Origin: Coprococcus_C sp934318045
Lineage (GTDB): Bacteria; Bacillota; Clostridia; Lachnospirales; Lachnospiraceae
Length of the DNA: 64,000 nucleotides
Direction of reading: 5' to 3'
Assembly (NCBI GenBank): GCA_934318045.1
Contig: CAKREY010000002.1
Span: 62,001 to 126,000, forward strand
The translations under genes and the position numbers were made by a program. The notes under the pieces are model-generated. The model had not been told where the DNA came from. It saw only the letters and a program-made list of their open reading frames with translations, and ran no database searches. Positions 1 through 8,127 of this stretch are shown here, piece after piece. Within the stretch, counting starts at the first letter, position 1; each line of letters starts with the position of its first letter.

Positions 1-1277
1 AAGGCTTCCTTGGCAAGCTTCTTTCTTGCATCCTCCGACATGTTGATATCCACATGATAGTCCTTTGACAGGCGTTTGAGTGGGCTGATCTTCTTGTCAG
101 ACAGAATTCTAAGATAGTCTTCTTCTGTCATCTCGTGGAGCTGCACAATATTGTTGATACGCCCGGCAATCTCTGTCCGGACATTGGCATATTCCACCAG
201 ATCCTCCTGCGTAAAGACGCTGTTGTAGCCGTCGAACGACTCCCCGGATACAACTGCTCCAAAACCAAGCGCACGCGGTTTCCGGCTTTTCGCATGCACC
301 ATCATTTCGAAGGAACCAAGGAATACAAAGCTGATATTCGATGTATCCAGATCGAGTGACTGTTCTCCCTGAACCGTCTTATCCCCCTCAAAATGAACCA
401 TATCGCCTTCGAGTACCTTGAGCAGTTCATTCTGTACGACCTGCCCGCATCTACTGTCTCCTTCAAACAGCTTATCTGCCTCGTCAAGAACGATAATCAG
501 ATGCTTCTGCTCCTCCCCGGATACACCGTCAAACAGATTACGAACCTTCATATTTCCTTTCCAGCTCGTACCTGTAATCGATGGTGCATTATGGATTTTG
601 ATATTCGGGTAGATCTGCGCAAGCTGACGGAAAATCTCCGTCTTGCCGCAGCCGGTCGGGCCTGCAAACACAACGTTCTGTCTTCTTCCATTTACATGGT
701 TCCACAGAAGCATGGCGGCGGCACGTTTTGCGTCCTTCTGTCCATAGACACGCTCATCAAGATACCGGTAAATTGCCGCCGGTGTCTTGAGGATATCCGC
801 TGTGTCTGTGGGATTCTCTGATTTTTCATAGTTGTAAGGTGCATCATTCCATGATGCATTCCGGACTGTCCATGCAGAAGGATTACTGGTAAGCATCCGC
901 AAATGCTCCAGATCAACGGTCTTTCCGTTGCAATCCGAGGATGCTTTCGGAATCCGGTCATGATTTGTTTTAATATAAGCACTCATCAAGGAAGCTGAGA
1001 TATCCTCCACATCGTCGTCCGACAAATCTACATCCTCAAGCGCATTGATCAAAAGCTCCTTCACCGTCTTCGTCTGCATCGTCTGCCATGGTGCACACAT
1101 CCTCTCGACAGAATCGAGAACCTCCTTGTATTCCTCGTCGGAGATATAATCATAGTCCCCGGCTTTTACATCCCGGATAAAATTAACTGCCGGATTCTCA
1201 ACACTCCGTTCTCCATATCCCCTGCTTGCAGCACGCAGAAGTTCTGCGAAAATATCCTTCGTATTGTTCAGCTTCAT
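1..1277 (-). CDS. ClpX-like AAA+ unfoldase (C-terminus cut by window edge)
   Basis: About 425 residues are visible; the reading frame runs off base 1 inside the C-terminal small domain. The core reads like ClpX: Walker A GPTGCGKTE, Walker B LIIVLDEAD, the segment QNELLKVLEGD after it, and the tripeptide LGF in RALGFGAVV, aligned with the IGF loop by which ClpX docks on ClpP. The first ~170 residues are unlike ClpX: the four-cysteine zinc domain for adaptors is absent and an acidic helical region replaces it. ATG at 1277 follows AAAGGAGG. It lies 131 bp after two unknown genes on the same strand. Family knowledge: such ATPases unfold protein substrates. Inference: a ClpX paralogue with its own substrates, possibly still feeding ClpP. 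Confidence 0.85.
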   Translation of the reverse strand, partial: MKLNNTKDIFAELLRAASRGYGERSVENPAVNFIRDVKAGDYDYISDEEYKEVLDSVERMCAPWQTMQTKTVKELLINALEDVDLSDDDVEDISASLMSAYIKTNHDRIPKASSDCNGKTVDLEHLRMLTSNPSAWTVRNASWNDAPYNYEKSENPTDTADILKTPAAIYRYLDERVYGQKDAKRAAAMLLWNHVNGRRQNVVFAGPTGCGKTEIFRQLAQIYPNIKIHNAPSITGTSWKGNMKVRNLFDGVSGEEQKHLIIVLDEADKLFEGDSRCGQVVQNELLKVLEGDMVHFEGDKTVQGEQSLDLDTSNISFVFLGSFEMMVHAKSRKPRALGFGAVVSGESFDGYNSVFTQEDLVEYANVRTEIAGRINNIVQLHEMTEEDYLRILSDKKISPLKRLSKDYHVDINMSEDARKKLAKEA

Positions 1278-1334
1278 AGAATTGTTCCTCCTTTATATAC
1301 CCTTGTTATTCACTCATTCATGTTTACAAGCATC

Positions 1335-1340
1335 ATTATA
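1335..1340 (-). promoter_or_regulatory. Possible -10 box before the ClpX-like gene
   Basis: A TATAAT hexamer (minus strand) lies about 60 bp upstream of the ATG. No good -35 sits 17 bp away, although TTGACG lies further upstream, so the AAA+ gene may also be read from the upstream genes. Confidence 0.3.
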
Positions 1341-1408
1341 TCGTAGCATTAAAATACCATCGTAAATTCTACGTCAAATATTCTATGATAGCTGATTTTA
1401 TTAGAAAA

Positions 1409-2863
1409 TCATCGATTGCATTTTCTGTGTATTCGTTTCCTCTGCTCTCTTTCTTTCTCCTGTTGGTAAACTGCTTCTAATTCTCGACGACTTGCCTCAA
1501 TTTCATGCTTTGCAACATCATCGGTTTTCTCTGATGCATCAACCTTTACCGGCTGGTCAAAGAACTTTGCGAAAACATCCGGGCAGTTTTTTGGAACCAT
1601 ACGATTATATTTCCGGAATTCATCCAATTGATCCTCCGGCGTGTCGAACTTCATGTAGAACCAGCTCACCGCCTCTTCCATCGTCGGGAAATCAAAATCC
1701 TCGGTATCAAGCTCATAGGCAGATCCCTCCACAACATTCACAAAACTTACAAAGCAAAAACCACAGCTTCGTTTCATCTGTGCTGCAACCTCCGGATAAA
1801 ACAGGTAATGTTTTCTCCCGATTAGAAAAATGCCTCCCCCGAACTGCGCATCTATGACAAGCGGGATAAAAACCGTATCCTTTTTTTCACGATTCAAGAT
1901 ATTACGGAGCTGATTACAGGCAGCATAATATTCCCCATAAGATTCATTTTTGTCATTGGACAATACTCTCACATTTCCCCTGTTATTCACGGCAAATGGC
2001 TCTATCCCAATCTCCTTCATGTATGCATCAAGCATATCCATCCCACGATCTTTCTTTCGGGACTTCCCCCCTTCCTTCTGCCCGGACCTGAATCCACCAT
2101 CGTATAATAATGTATTTACATCGTTGATGATCAGTCCGTCCAGCAGTTCATCGGTCAACTTCGAGAGACTCTGTTCCGTATAGATATGTTCCACCGCTTC
2201 GGAAAAACGATCCGGCGATTGCGCAGCAAGGGCAATCAGGAACTTCATCTTATCACTTTCCTTCCGCATACCTGCAAATACATCATCTCCACCCAGGCTT
2301 CGACCAAGCATAAGAAGTCTCTTCCGATCTTCCGGATTCAGATGCACGCGGACATTCTCTAACAGGAATGAAAAGACAGATACGACATACGCTGCCTTTG
2401 TCAACCGAATCGCGCGGATAAATTCCGACATTTCCATCTCCTCGCTATGTTCCCCTATTTCATAGCATTGATATCCCGATGCAAGCTGCACGTACGCATT
2501 TCTCTTTTCCCCTTCCCATTCATACTTCGTATATAACGAAACCATGCATGTGTCAACCGCCGAAAAATCAATATCCTCCCGCTCCGCCTGCGTAAGCATT
2601 GCTGCGATCCGCTCGATCTCCTGTCTGATTCCATCCTTTGATTTCGCCAGGTTCTTATCTTCACATACATCTGTAAGCAGGAACTTCGCGAACCTCGTTC
2701 CACCTTCCGGGTTACTTCTCCATGCCTGATATTCCCGCACGAGCTGGAGCCGGAGATTTGCCTCTTTCTCTTGTCTGACATATCGGTAAATAAAGGATTC
2801 CGTCCGCCGGTTATGGTAATCCATACCTATCCGACGGTAGAAATCTTCTTTCATTCCAGCCAT
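1409..2863 (-). CDS. Uncharacterised 484-residue protein
   Basis: I do not recognise this protein. It has no signal peptide or clear membrane segment, so it is probably cytoplasmic. The N-terminal half is helical and charged; the C-terminal half has a mixed segment with FIPLVIDAQFGGGIFLIG and a Cys-rich stretch CGFCF; the last ~45 residues are a basic/acidic coiled-coil tail ending KRIHRKCNR. The start follows the upstream stop codon by 3 nt, with AAGAGG overlapping the end of the upstream gene, so the two are translationally coupled. A ClpX-like AAA+ gene follows on the same strand. Inference: it may be a partner or substrate adaptor of that ATPase. No function can be assigned from sequence. 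Confidence 0.8.
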   Translation of the reverse strand: MAGMKEDFYRRIGMDYHNRRTESFIYRYVRQEKEANLRLQLVREYQAWRSNPEGGTRFAKFLLTDVCEDKNLAKSKDGIRQEIERIAAMLTQAEREDIDFSAVDTCMVSLYTKYEWEGEKRNAYVQLASGYQCYEIGEHSEEMEMSEFIRAIRLTKAAYVVSVFSFLLENVRVHLNPEDRKRLLMLGRSLGGDDVFAGMRKESDKMKFLIALAAQSPDRFSEAVEHIYTEQSLSKLTDELLDGLIINDVNTLLYDGGFRSGQKEGGKSRKKDRGMDMLDAYMKEIGIEPFAVNNRGNVRVLSNDKNESYGEYYAACNQLRNILNREKKDTVFIPLVIDAQFGGGIFLIGRKHYLFYPEVAAQMKRSCGFCFVSFVNVVEGSAYELDTEDFDFPTMEEAVSWFYMKFDTPEDQLDEFRKYNRMVPKNCPDVFAKFFDQPVKVDASEKTDDVAKHEIEASRRELEAVYQQEKEREQRKRIHRKCNR

Positions 2864-2866
2864 CTG

Positions 2867-3841
2867 TTATACCTCTTTTCGCAGAATATCTATTTTTTCC
2901 TCGGTTTTTTTCAAGTATGTGTACGCCTTCAGATACTGATCGGTGTCGTTATACAACGACAATTTATGTTCACATAAGAAGATATCCAGCATACCTTCCA
3001 CCGCCTGCGTCATCTTCGACATGTAGGAATATGGAAATTCGTCGGCATATAACATTGATACGAATTTTTCAAATACCTGGCAGAACTTATCAGCATCCGC
3101 GAATTTTTCTTTTTCCTTTCGATATGCATGTTCCTTTGCTTCCCGCAACTGTCGTTCTCCCTCCGATTCCGGTATTTCCTCATAGTCATTCATGATTGCC
3201 TGAATCTCCTCATCGGATAAAAAATCATCCATTTCATTTCCCCCCGGCTCCTCTCCATCCGGTATGGGCAGCAATGCGGCATCTTCCTCCTCAAATTCTT
3301 TCCACATTTCCGTCGGAATCAATTTACTGAAATCATTGCCAAGCAGATCTTCATAGATCACACAACTATAGTCAAGCACATTCTCAAAATAGAAATTTCC
3401 TGCATATCTGCGGTCGAATGTCCAGTCACATATCCTGTCACGATTCTTGATATCTTCTGCGCAGTCCAGAATTTGCTGGAAATTGCTCTGCGGCATAGTA
3501 TCCATAATCTCGTACATCCATCCCATATCCACAAGAGATACCCGAATTGCAAGATATAGAAACATCTCCACATATCTGCAAAATGCCTGTTGTTCCACAA
3601 TGTCCGAATTCTGGATATTTCCAATCCAGAGAAGCTTTTGGTTTGCATAGGTGTTCATGTCCTTTATAAGTTCATGAATCAGCTGCTGCGTCTTCTTCGC
3701 ATGAAATCTTCCCGTATCATCCGTCACAAAAGAAAGAATCGACGCATTTCTTCCACTGATCACCTCCTCGAGATCTTTCATCTTCTCCTGAAACTTTTTC
3801 TTCCGGAACCATACAATGTCCGCTATCGTTATATCTTCCAT
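2867..3841 (-). CDS. Uncharacterised acidic 324-residue protein
   Basis: No recognised family. The ATG at 3841 (MEDITIADIVWF) has AAAAGGAG about 8 nt upstream; the same frame extends to 3898, but without an RBS. The protein is soluble, with a helical N-terminal half, an acidic middle stretch (EEEDAALLPIPDGEEPG), then a charged coiled-coil-prone segment (residues ~225-265) and a helical C-terminus. It is the first gene of a group with the 484-residue protein and the ClpX-like ATPase. The tight coupling to the next gene (3 nt) suggests the two products work together, but nothing in the sequence gives a function. Confidence 0.8.
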   Translation of the reverse strand: MEDITIADIVWFRKKKFQEKMKDLEEVISGRNASILSFVTDDTGRFHAKKTQQLIHELIKDMNTYANQKLLWIGNIQNSDIVEQQAFCRYVEMFLYLAIRVSLVDMGWMYEIMDTMPQSNFQQILDCAEDIKNRDRICDWTFDRRYAGNFYFENVLDYSCVIYEDLLGNDFSKLIPTEMWKEFEEEDAALLPIPDGEEPGGNEMDDFLSDEEIQAIMNDYEEIPESEGERQLREAKEHAYRKEKEKFADADKFCQVFEKFVSMLYADEFPYSYMSKMTQAVEGMLDIFLCEHKLSLYNDTDQYLKAYTYLKKTEEKIDILRKEV

Positions 3842-3925
3842 AGTTTTACTCCTTTTCTTTTCATTCTGCAGGTTTCTTATGTTGTGATTATATAGCATTA
3901 TATAATTTTGCTGTAATTATTACAA

Positions 3926-3965
3926 CAAAAAAGACACCCCTATGGTTTCTTACGAAACCACAAGG
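3926..3965 (-). terminator. Rho-independent terminator of the CDF transporter gene
   Basis: Reading on the minus strand: stem TGGTTTC/GAAACCA with a 4-nt loop and an outer CC/GG clamp, then TTTTTT. It lies about 50 bp past the stop codon of the transporter gene at 4012. Confidence 0.75.
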
Positions 3966-4011
3966 ATATCTCCCATTTAAAAGCCATGTAAAATCCGAGA
4001 AGTTTTCTTTT

Positions 4012-4902
4012 CTAATCCGGAATAATCTCAATATATACCTGATCATATTTGTGCTTTAATTCCTGCTTGATCTCATCCCGTACCTGATGCAGGATGCTGA
4101 TATGTATCACATCTGTCTGGTTGCCAATATAGACTTCCACCCAGATCTTCCGTCCCGTCTGGATTACATCAAGGAATGTCACTTCGTACGGATAATCCTT
4201 CATATGCTTATCTACGATGGAACGGATCTGGTTCAACACCTCTTCCTCTGGTGCAAACAAAACCAAATTCTTGATGCTCTGGAAGATCACAACGACCGGC
4301 TCCTTTATAAGTAGAATTGCCATCACTGCCGCTACTGCCGGATCGATATATGGTGTCAGGAAATGAAGCTTCGTATGAAGCAACAGCACCTGTACCACAA
4401 ATGCAACCGCCACCCCCAGACTGCTCACAACATCCAGCTTCCACATATAGAGCTCTGCTTTGATCGTCTCCGACTCATATTTCTTACTGTAATGATTCAG
4501 TATGAGATACATCACTGCACATCCTACGCAGACAAGGAACTCAAACACCGCAATCTTCCCAGCATTTACCTCATGTCCGCCATGCACGAGCAGCTTTATA
4601 TTCTCCACAAGCAGATTACAGGTGAGTGCCAGAAGAACGCTGTACTTCACGAGCAGGAACAGCGATTCTACCTGTGAGTATCCATATGGGTGTTTCTCCG
4701 TAACCGGCTTATACAGAAGCGGAACCAGCACAAGAAACGGTCCGATCATAACAAGATCTGCCGCATCAAACAAACAGTCCGTAAGCAGCGAATGCGAATG
4801 CGTGATCCACGCCATAACTCCTTCCGCTATAATAAATAAAAGGCTTCCCAGAAAAGATAATCGTAATATCTTCTTCTCTATCTTCAACTTATCTTTCTTC
4901 AT
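4012..4902 (-). CDS. Cation diffusion facilitator (CDF) family transporter
   Basis: A 296-residue membrane protein with about six helices and a cytoplasmic C-terminal domain (from ~residue 210), the usual CDF layout and length. Helix 2 carries the metal-site pattern D42-x3-D46 (TDCLFDAAD). In helix 5, where zinc exporters have H-x3-D and others D-x3-D, this protein reads MWKLD, so the first ligand is methionine. The family exports divalent metals by proton antiport. ATG at 4902 follows GAGGAAAATATAT. The gene is monocistronic, with a terminator on each side. The metal cannot be predicted; the Met substitution may mean unusual specificity. Confidence 0.85.
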   Translation of the reverse strand: MKKDKLKIEKKILRLSFLGSLLFIIAEGVMAWITHSHSLLTDCLFDAADLVMIGPFLVLVPLLYKPVTEKHPYGYSQVESLFLLVKYSVLLALTCNLLVENIKLLVHGGHEVNAGKIAVFEFLVCVGCAVMYLILNHYSKKYESETIKAELYMWKLDVVSSLGVAVAFVVQVLLLHTKLHFLTPYIDPAVAAVMAILLIKEPVVVIFQSIKNLVLFAPEEEVLNQIRSIVDKHMKDYPYEVTFLDVIQTGRKIWVEVYIGNQTDVIHISILHQVRDEIKQELKHKYDQVYIEIIPD

Positions 4903-4946
4903 ATATATTTTCCTCTTCCCATTCTCGCCTTTTACTATAACATAAA

Positions 4947-4978
4947 AATCCCGTTTGGAAAATATACCAAACGGGATT
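4947..4978 (-). terminator. Terminator of the lipoprotein gene (stem works on both strands)
   Basis: A perfect 12-bp stem AATCCCGTTTGG/CCAAACGGGATT with an 8-nt loop. On the minus strand it is followed by a short T-run and ends transcription of the gene at 5018. The plus-strand side also has a T-rich tail. Confidence 0.85.
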
Positions 4979-5017
4979 GCTTTATTTTTTTTATAACATA
5001 CACAAGTAAATCATTAC

Positions 5018-5833
5018 TTATGGAAGCCAGCTTATACGAACCTCTTTCAGCTGTCCGGTTACATCATTAAACTCGAACTCATATCCACTGTCACCCATAT
5101 ACACTTCTGATTCTATCATATACTTTACATTTTTCCCATCCTCTTCAGCATTTTCACTGCTATTTTCCAGCAGCTCATCCTTTGTAAGGGTAGTAGGGAA
5201 TGAAAAATGTACCTTTTTTGCTCCATCTATCATATATTCACTGATTTCAGCATTCATGGAAGCATCATAATCCGGCTGTGGTACATAGAGGTGCGAATAT
5301 CTCACATATGAAAGCACACAGTCCTCAGCCTTCTGCTCGCTGTCAGTGAAATTACCAAATTTAAACTGCATTGTTACATAATCGTTGATAGATGCCTGAT
5401 ACCTCTCAGTTTCATAATTTACATTTACATTGTTGCCACTGTTGTTAAGGTCACTCTCATCAAATGGAATACCTGCATCTATAAGATCCTTGAGTGTTGA
5501 TTCTCCTAATATGAGCTTCGTACCATTGTACACAAATGATCTGTTGTCCATATCTGCATATTTCTCGCTGAGTCCCTGCTCCAATGTGAAATCATCATAT
5601 ACCGGAAGCGTAAACTCCGTTGATTCATCATATGTATCAGCAATATCCTCCGTATCATCTGCCGATATATCAGCAGCATCTTCTCCTGTAGTATTTTCCT
5701 CCGTTACAGTTACCTGTTCTGTTGCCTCTGTCTTCTCTGTTTTGTTGTCCGACTCGTCTGTCCCACAGCCAACAAGAGACATTCCAAGTACTACTGTGAC
5801 AAGTCCCAGCTGCAGCATCCTTCTGTTTTTCAT
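5018..5833 (-). CDS. Putative secreted lipoprotein, 271 aa
   Basis: ATG at 5833 is chosen because AGGAGG lies 8 nt upstream and it begins a typical lipoprotein signal (MKNRRMLQLG, then a hydrophobic core and lipobox LVGC). After the lipid-modified Cys comes a Thr/Glu/Asp-rich linker (~residues 25-75) and a folded domain of ~190 residues that I do not recognise. It should sit on the outer face of the membrane. It lies 166 bp downstream of a membrane protein and a membrane-tethered XRE regulator on the same strand, suggesting a common envelope function. The role is unknown. Confidence 0.8.
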   Translation of the reverse strand: MKNRRMLQLGLVTVVLGMSLVGCGTDESDNKTEKTEATEQVTVTEENTTGEDAADISADDTEDIADTYDESTEFTLPVYDDFTLEQGLSEKYADMDNRSFVYNGTKLILGESTLKDLIDAGIPFDESDLNNSGNNVNVNYETERYQASINDYVTMQFKFGNFTDSEQKAEDCVLSYVRYSHLYVPQPDYDASMNAEISEYMIDGAKKVHFSFPTTLTKDELLENSSENAEEDGKNVKYMIESEVYMGDSGYEFEFNDVTGQLKEVRISWLP

Positions 5834-5999
5834 ATAGTATGTTCCTCCTTGATAAAAATATGTTTTCGGATTTATTATCACTTATCACCCGAAATCTGTC
5901 GAGGTTAAATCAGTAGCATCCATGCAACCAGTGGTAGCAATGATTGATTTTTGCAATTTTTATCACTTTTTATCAATCAATATATATTTTTTAATTTTC

Positions 6000-7139
6000 T
6001 CACTCCTCAGTGATGCTCATAAACCTTGTATATGTCTTAGGGTTCATTATCTCCGGAGAATCATCAGCAAATCCATTTATGCTGTATATATTGCCATCTT
6101 TAAGATCTGTATACGCATTAAAGTAATACGAAGTCTTCCTTGTGCCGTTCCGTATACGCAATATGGAATAGGCATAATAATAGTAAATTTTTCCCTTTTC
6201 CTCATACTGTCCTTCGGCTGTAACCTTGGAAATCCCGGCAGAGTTGCTGTCTTCTGCCATATCAGCTGCACTCTTCCATGTATACGGAATAACAGACACT
6301 ATCACCTGTGATTTATCAGCCTCAGAATAATAAGATTTCCCAGTCTGATCATCTCTTAGAAGTATGAAATTCTCTGGAATTTCATAGGATACATATATAT
6401 CTTCATTTGCAATGCTGTCCACAAGCTCTGCATCAGTATATTCTTCTTTCACGACATCTGAACTGAATGTGCCTGAATACCCATCTGCCTGCCAGTATGA
6501 GCCTGTCATATCATTTGTCTCATCCGTAGGAACTGCACTGGAAGTAACACAAGCTGCCTCATCAATGGCCTTTTCATACATATCATTTCTCGATGCAGTA
6601 TCCATGGCAGCTATATCTGTTCCATCAAATCTTACCACTGTGAGAAACCGTTTATCATCTCCTGCATCTGAAATGAGCACACAGAAATATGAACTGTCAT
6701 ATTCAGCGCCACGTTCCTCCTTCATGCTCACTATATATCTTATATACTCCCTGTCATCCACACGAATCTTCTCGGGATACTGTTCCATCGTATAGCCGGA
6801 TTCCTTCATATGTTGTACACGTCCGTCTCTGTCATTCCAAAAATCATCAGCAGAATCATCCTCAACATCTATCTGTACCAGATACTCGTCGGTACTTCTT
6901 ATGTTGAGACAGCCACTTTCATGTATAATAGCTATTCCTGCTGGTTTTACGGAAAAAGCATATCCCTTAAATACGATATGCCACAGTTCAGAGTACAACA
7001 TCTCATCTTCTGTCTGATCATGGTTTTTCAGATTGATTACGCCCATAAAATCCAAAGCAGCAGCTATTGCACCTGCAAATATAACGACAGATATAATCAC
7101 ATATAATACCTTTTTAAATTTCTTCATCCGCTTTTTCAT
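6000..7139 (-). CDS. Membrane-anchored protein of unknown function, ~379 aa
   Basis: One N-terminal transmembrane helix (KKVLYVIISVVIFAGAIAAA) followed by ~350 residues outside the cell, rich in Tyr, Asp and Ser. No known domain is recognised. The start is uncertain: in-frame TTG at 7145 and ATGs at 7139 and 7127 all overlap or adjoin the end of the XRE regulator gene, whose last codons contain GAGG. Overlap of the two genes shows translational coupling. A lipoprotein gene follows. Inference: with the regulator and lipoprotein it forms a small envelope-sensing unit, but the sequence gives no direct evidence of the signal. Confidence 0.8.
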   Translation of the reverse strand: MKKRMKKFKKVLYVIISVVIFAGAIAAALDFMGVINLKNHDQTEDEMLYSELWHIVFKGYAFSVKPAGIAIIHESGCLNIRSTDEYLVQIDVEDDSADDFWNDRDGRVQHMKESGYTMEQYPEKIRVDDREYIRYIVSMKEERGAEYDSSYFCVLISDAGDDKRFLTVVRFDGTDIAAMDTASRNDMYEKAIDEAACVTSSAVPTDETNDMTGSYWQADGYSGTFSSDVVKEEYTDAELVDSIANEDIYVSYEIPENFILLRDDQTGKSYYSEADKSQVIVSVIPYTWKSAADMAEDSNSAGISKVTAEGQYEEKGKIYYYYAYSILRIRNGTRKTSYYFNAYTDLKDGNIYSINGFADDSPEIMNPKTYTRFMSITEE

Positions 7140-7836
7140 CCTCAAGTATTATCTGAAGTATTTCCTCTTTCTTTATTCTTTGCATCTCGGATCCTGTAAG
7201 TATCAGAAGGATAATCATTACAATCACAAAAACCGCAACAAAAATCAGCGTCGACAGGCTGTAGTTCAAAAACAATCCTGAATTATCATTTCCTGTGTAA
7301 CACTGTATATAATCTCCATCCCGTATTCCAGGCACATCAAGCCATACAGTATTCATTATCTTTCTTCCGTCATCATCAAAATAACACAGATCAGCCTTTG
7401 TATACTGCTGGTACACCTTCTCAACACGTACATTATCGTTTTTATCTTTATGGTTGCTCCACTCATTCCTGACAAACAACACTGCCATCATAACAATGGA
7501 AAATATACATATAACTGTCATAATTCCAAATATTACTTTAAGCCTCATGAACCGGTTCCTGCCTCGAAGATTTTTCATGTGCACTATATTGTCTGATGCT
7601 AGATTCTCCTGAGTCAGTTCACCCTGTTTTTTTCTTTCTTCTCCATATATAAGCTCATCCATCTGAACATCAAGTATCTCACATATACACACAAGTCTGT
7701 CAAGATCCGGATATGCCTTATCTCTCTCCCATTTGGACACTGCCTGTCTGCTTACACCTATCTTATCAGCAAATTCTTCCTGACTCAGTTCGGCTTTCTT
7801 ACGATATTCCTGTATTCTGGATCCTATATACAACAT
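7114..7836 (-). CDS. XRE-family regulator with two transmembrane helices
   Basis: Residues 5-60 form a canonical Cro/C1-type helix-turn-helix (LSQEEFADKIGVSRQAVSKW). After a ~40-residue linker come a hydrophobic helix (~105-125), an external loop of ~60 residues with two cysteines, and a second helix (~185-208), then a charged cytoplasmic tail. This makes it a membrane-tethered DNA-binding protein rather than a soluble repressor. ATG at 7836 has AGGAGG 7 nt upstream. Its 3' end overlaps the next gene, an extracytoplasmic membrane protein. Family knowledge: N-terminal XRE plus C-terminal TM proteins are common in Firmicutes near genes they control. The signal is unknown. Confidence 0.85.
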   Translation of the reverse strand: MLYIGSRIQEYRKKAELSQEEFADKIGVSRQAVSKWERDKAYPDLDRLVCICEILDVQMDELIYGEERKKQGELTQENLASDNIVHMKNLRGRNRFMRLKVIFGIMTVICIFSIVMMAVLFVRNEWSNHKDKNDNVRVEKVYQQYTKADLCYFDDDGRKIMNTVWLDVPGIRDGDYIQCYTGNDNSGLFLNYSLSTLIFVAVFVIVMIILLILTGSEMQRIKKEEILQIILEDEKADEEI

Positions 7837-7899
7837 CCTTTTTCCTCCTCTTAATAGTCGGCGTTTCTCTTAACTCTTCAAAATGAAACGGAGCCCCTG

Positions 7900-8105
7900 T
7901 CACTGCAACATAAAATGGCAAAGGACTCCTATGAAGTTTTCCATCAGTCCTCTTTTGTAGTAAAATTTGATGAGATACTCTGGTAATGAATCCATGTTTG
8001 TGACAACAAATGTGTACATGTAAACCATCTGGTTTTCCGGCTTTTCACCCTTGCATACCACACGCCTTTCATAAGGCCATCAGCCAGTTTCACAGCTATG
8101 CCGTA
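7900..8105 (-). pseudogene. Remnant of an IS1380-type transposase
   Basis: On the minus strand one frame reads RVVCKGEKPENQMVYMYTF, then VVTNMDSLPEYLIKFYY and KRGLMENFI before a stop at 7900-7902. This resembles the C-terminal catalytic part of IS1380-family transposases (pattern FVVTNM..P..LI.FY..RG.MENFI). The reading shifts frame upstream of 8064 and homology stops at MENFI, so it is a frameshifted fragment with no ends or inverted repeats recognised. It fills most of the gap between the regulator and the next membrane protein. Confidence 0.6.
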
Positions 8106-8127
8106 AATAATCATATATATTTAATTC

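Noticed and set aside
5882..5999. Terminator between the membrane protein and lipoprotein genes
   Set aside because: Only a weak AT-rich inverted repeat (TTGATT/AATCAA) without T-run; the genes may be co-transcribed.
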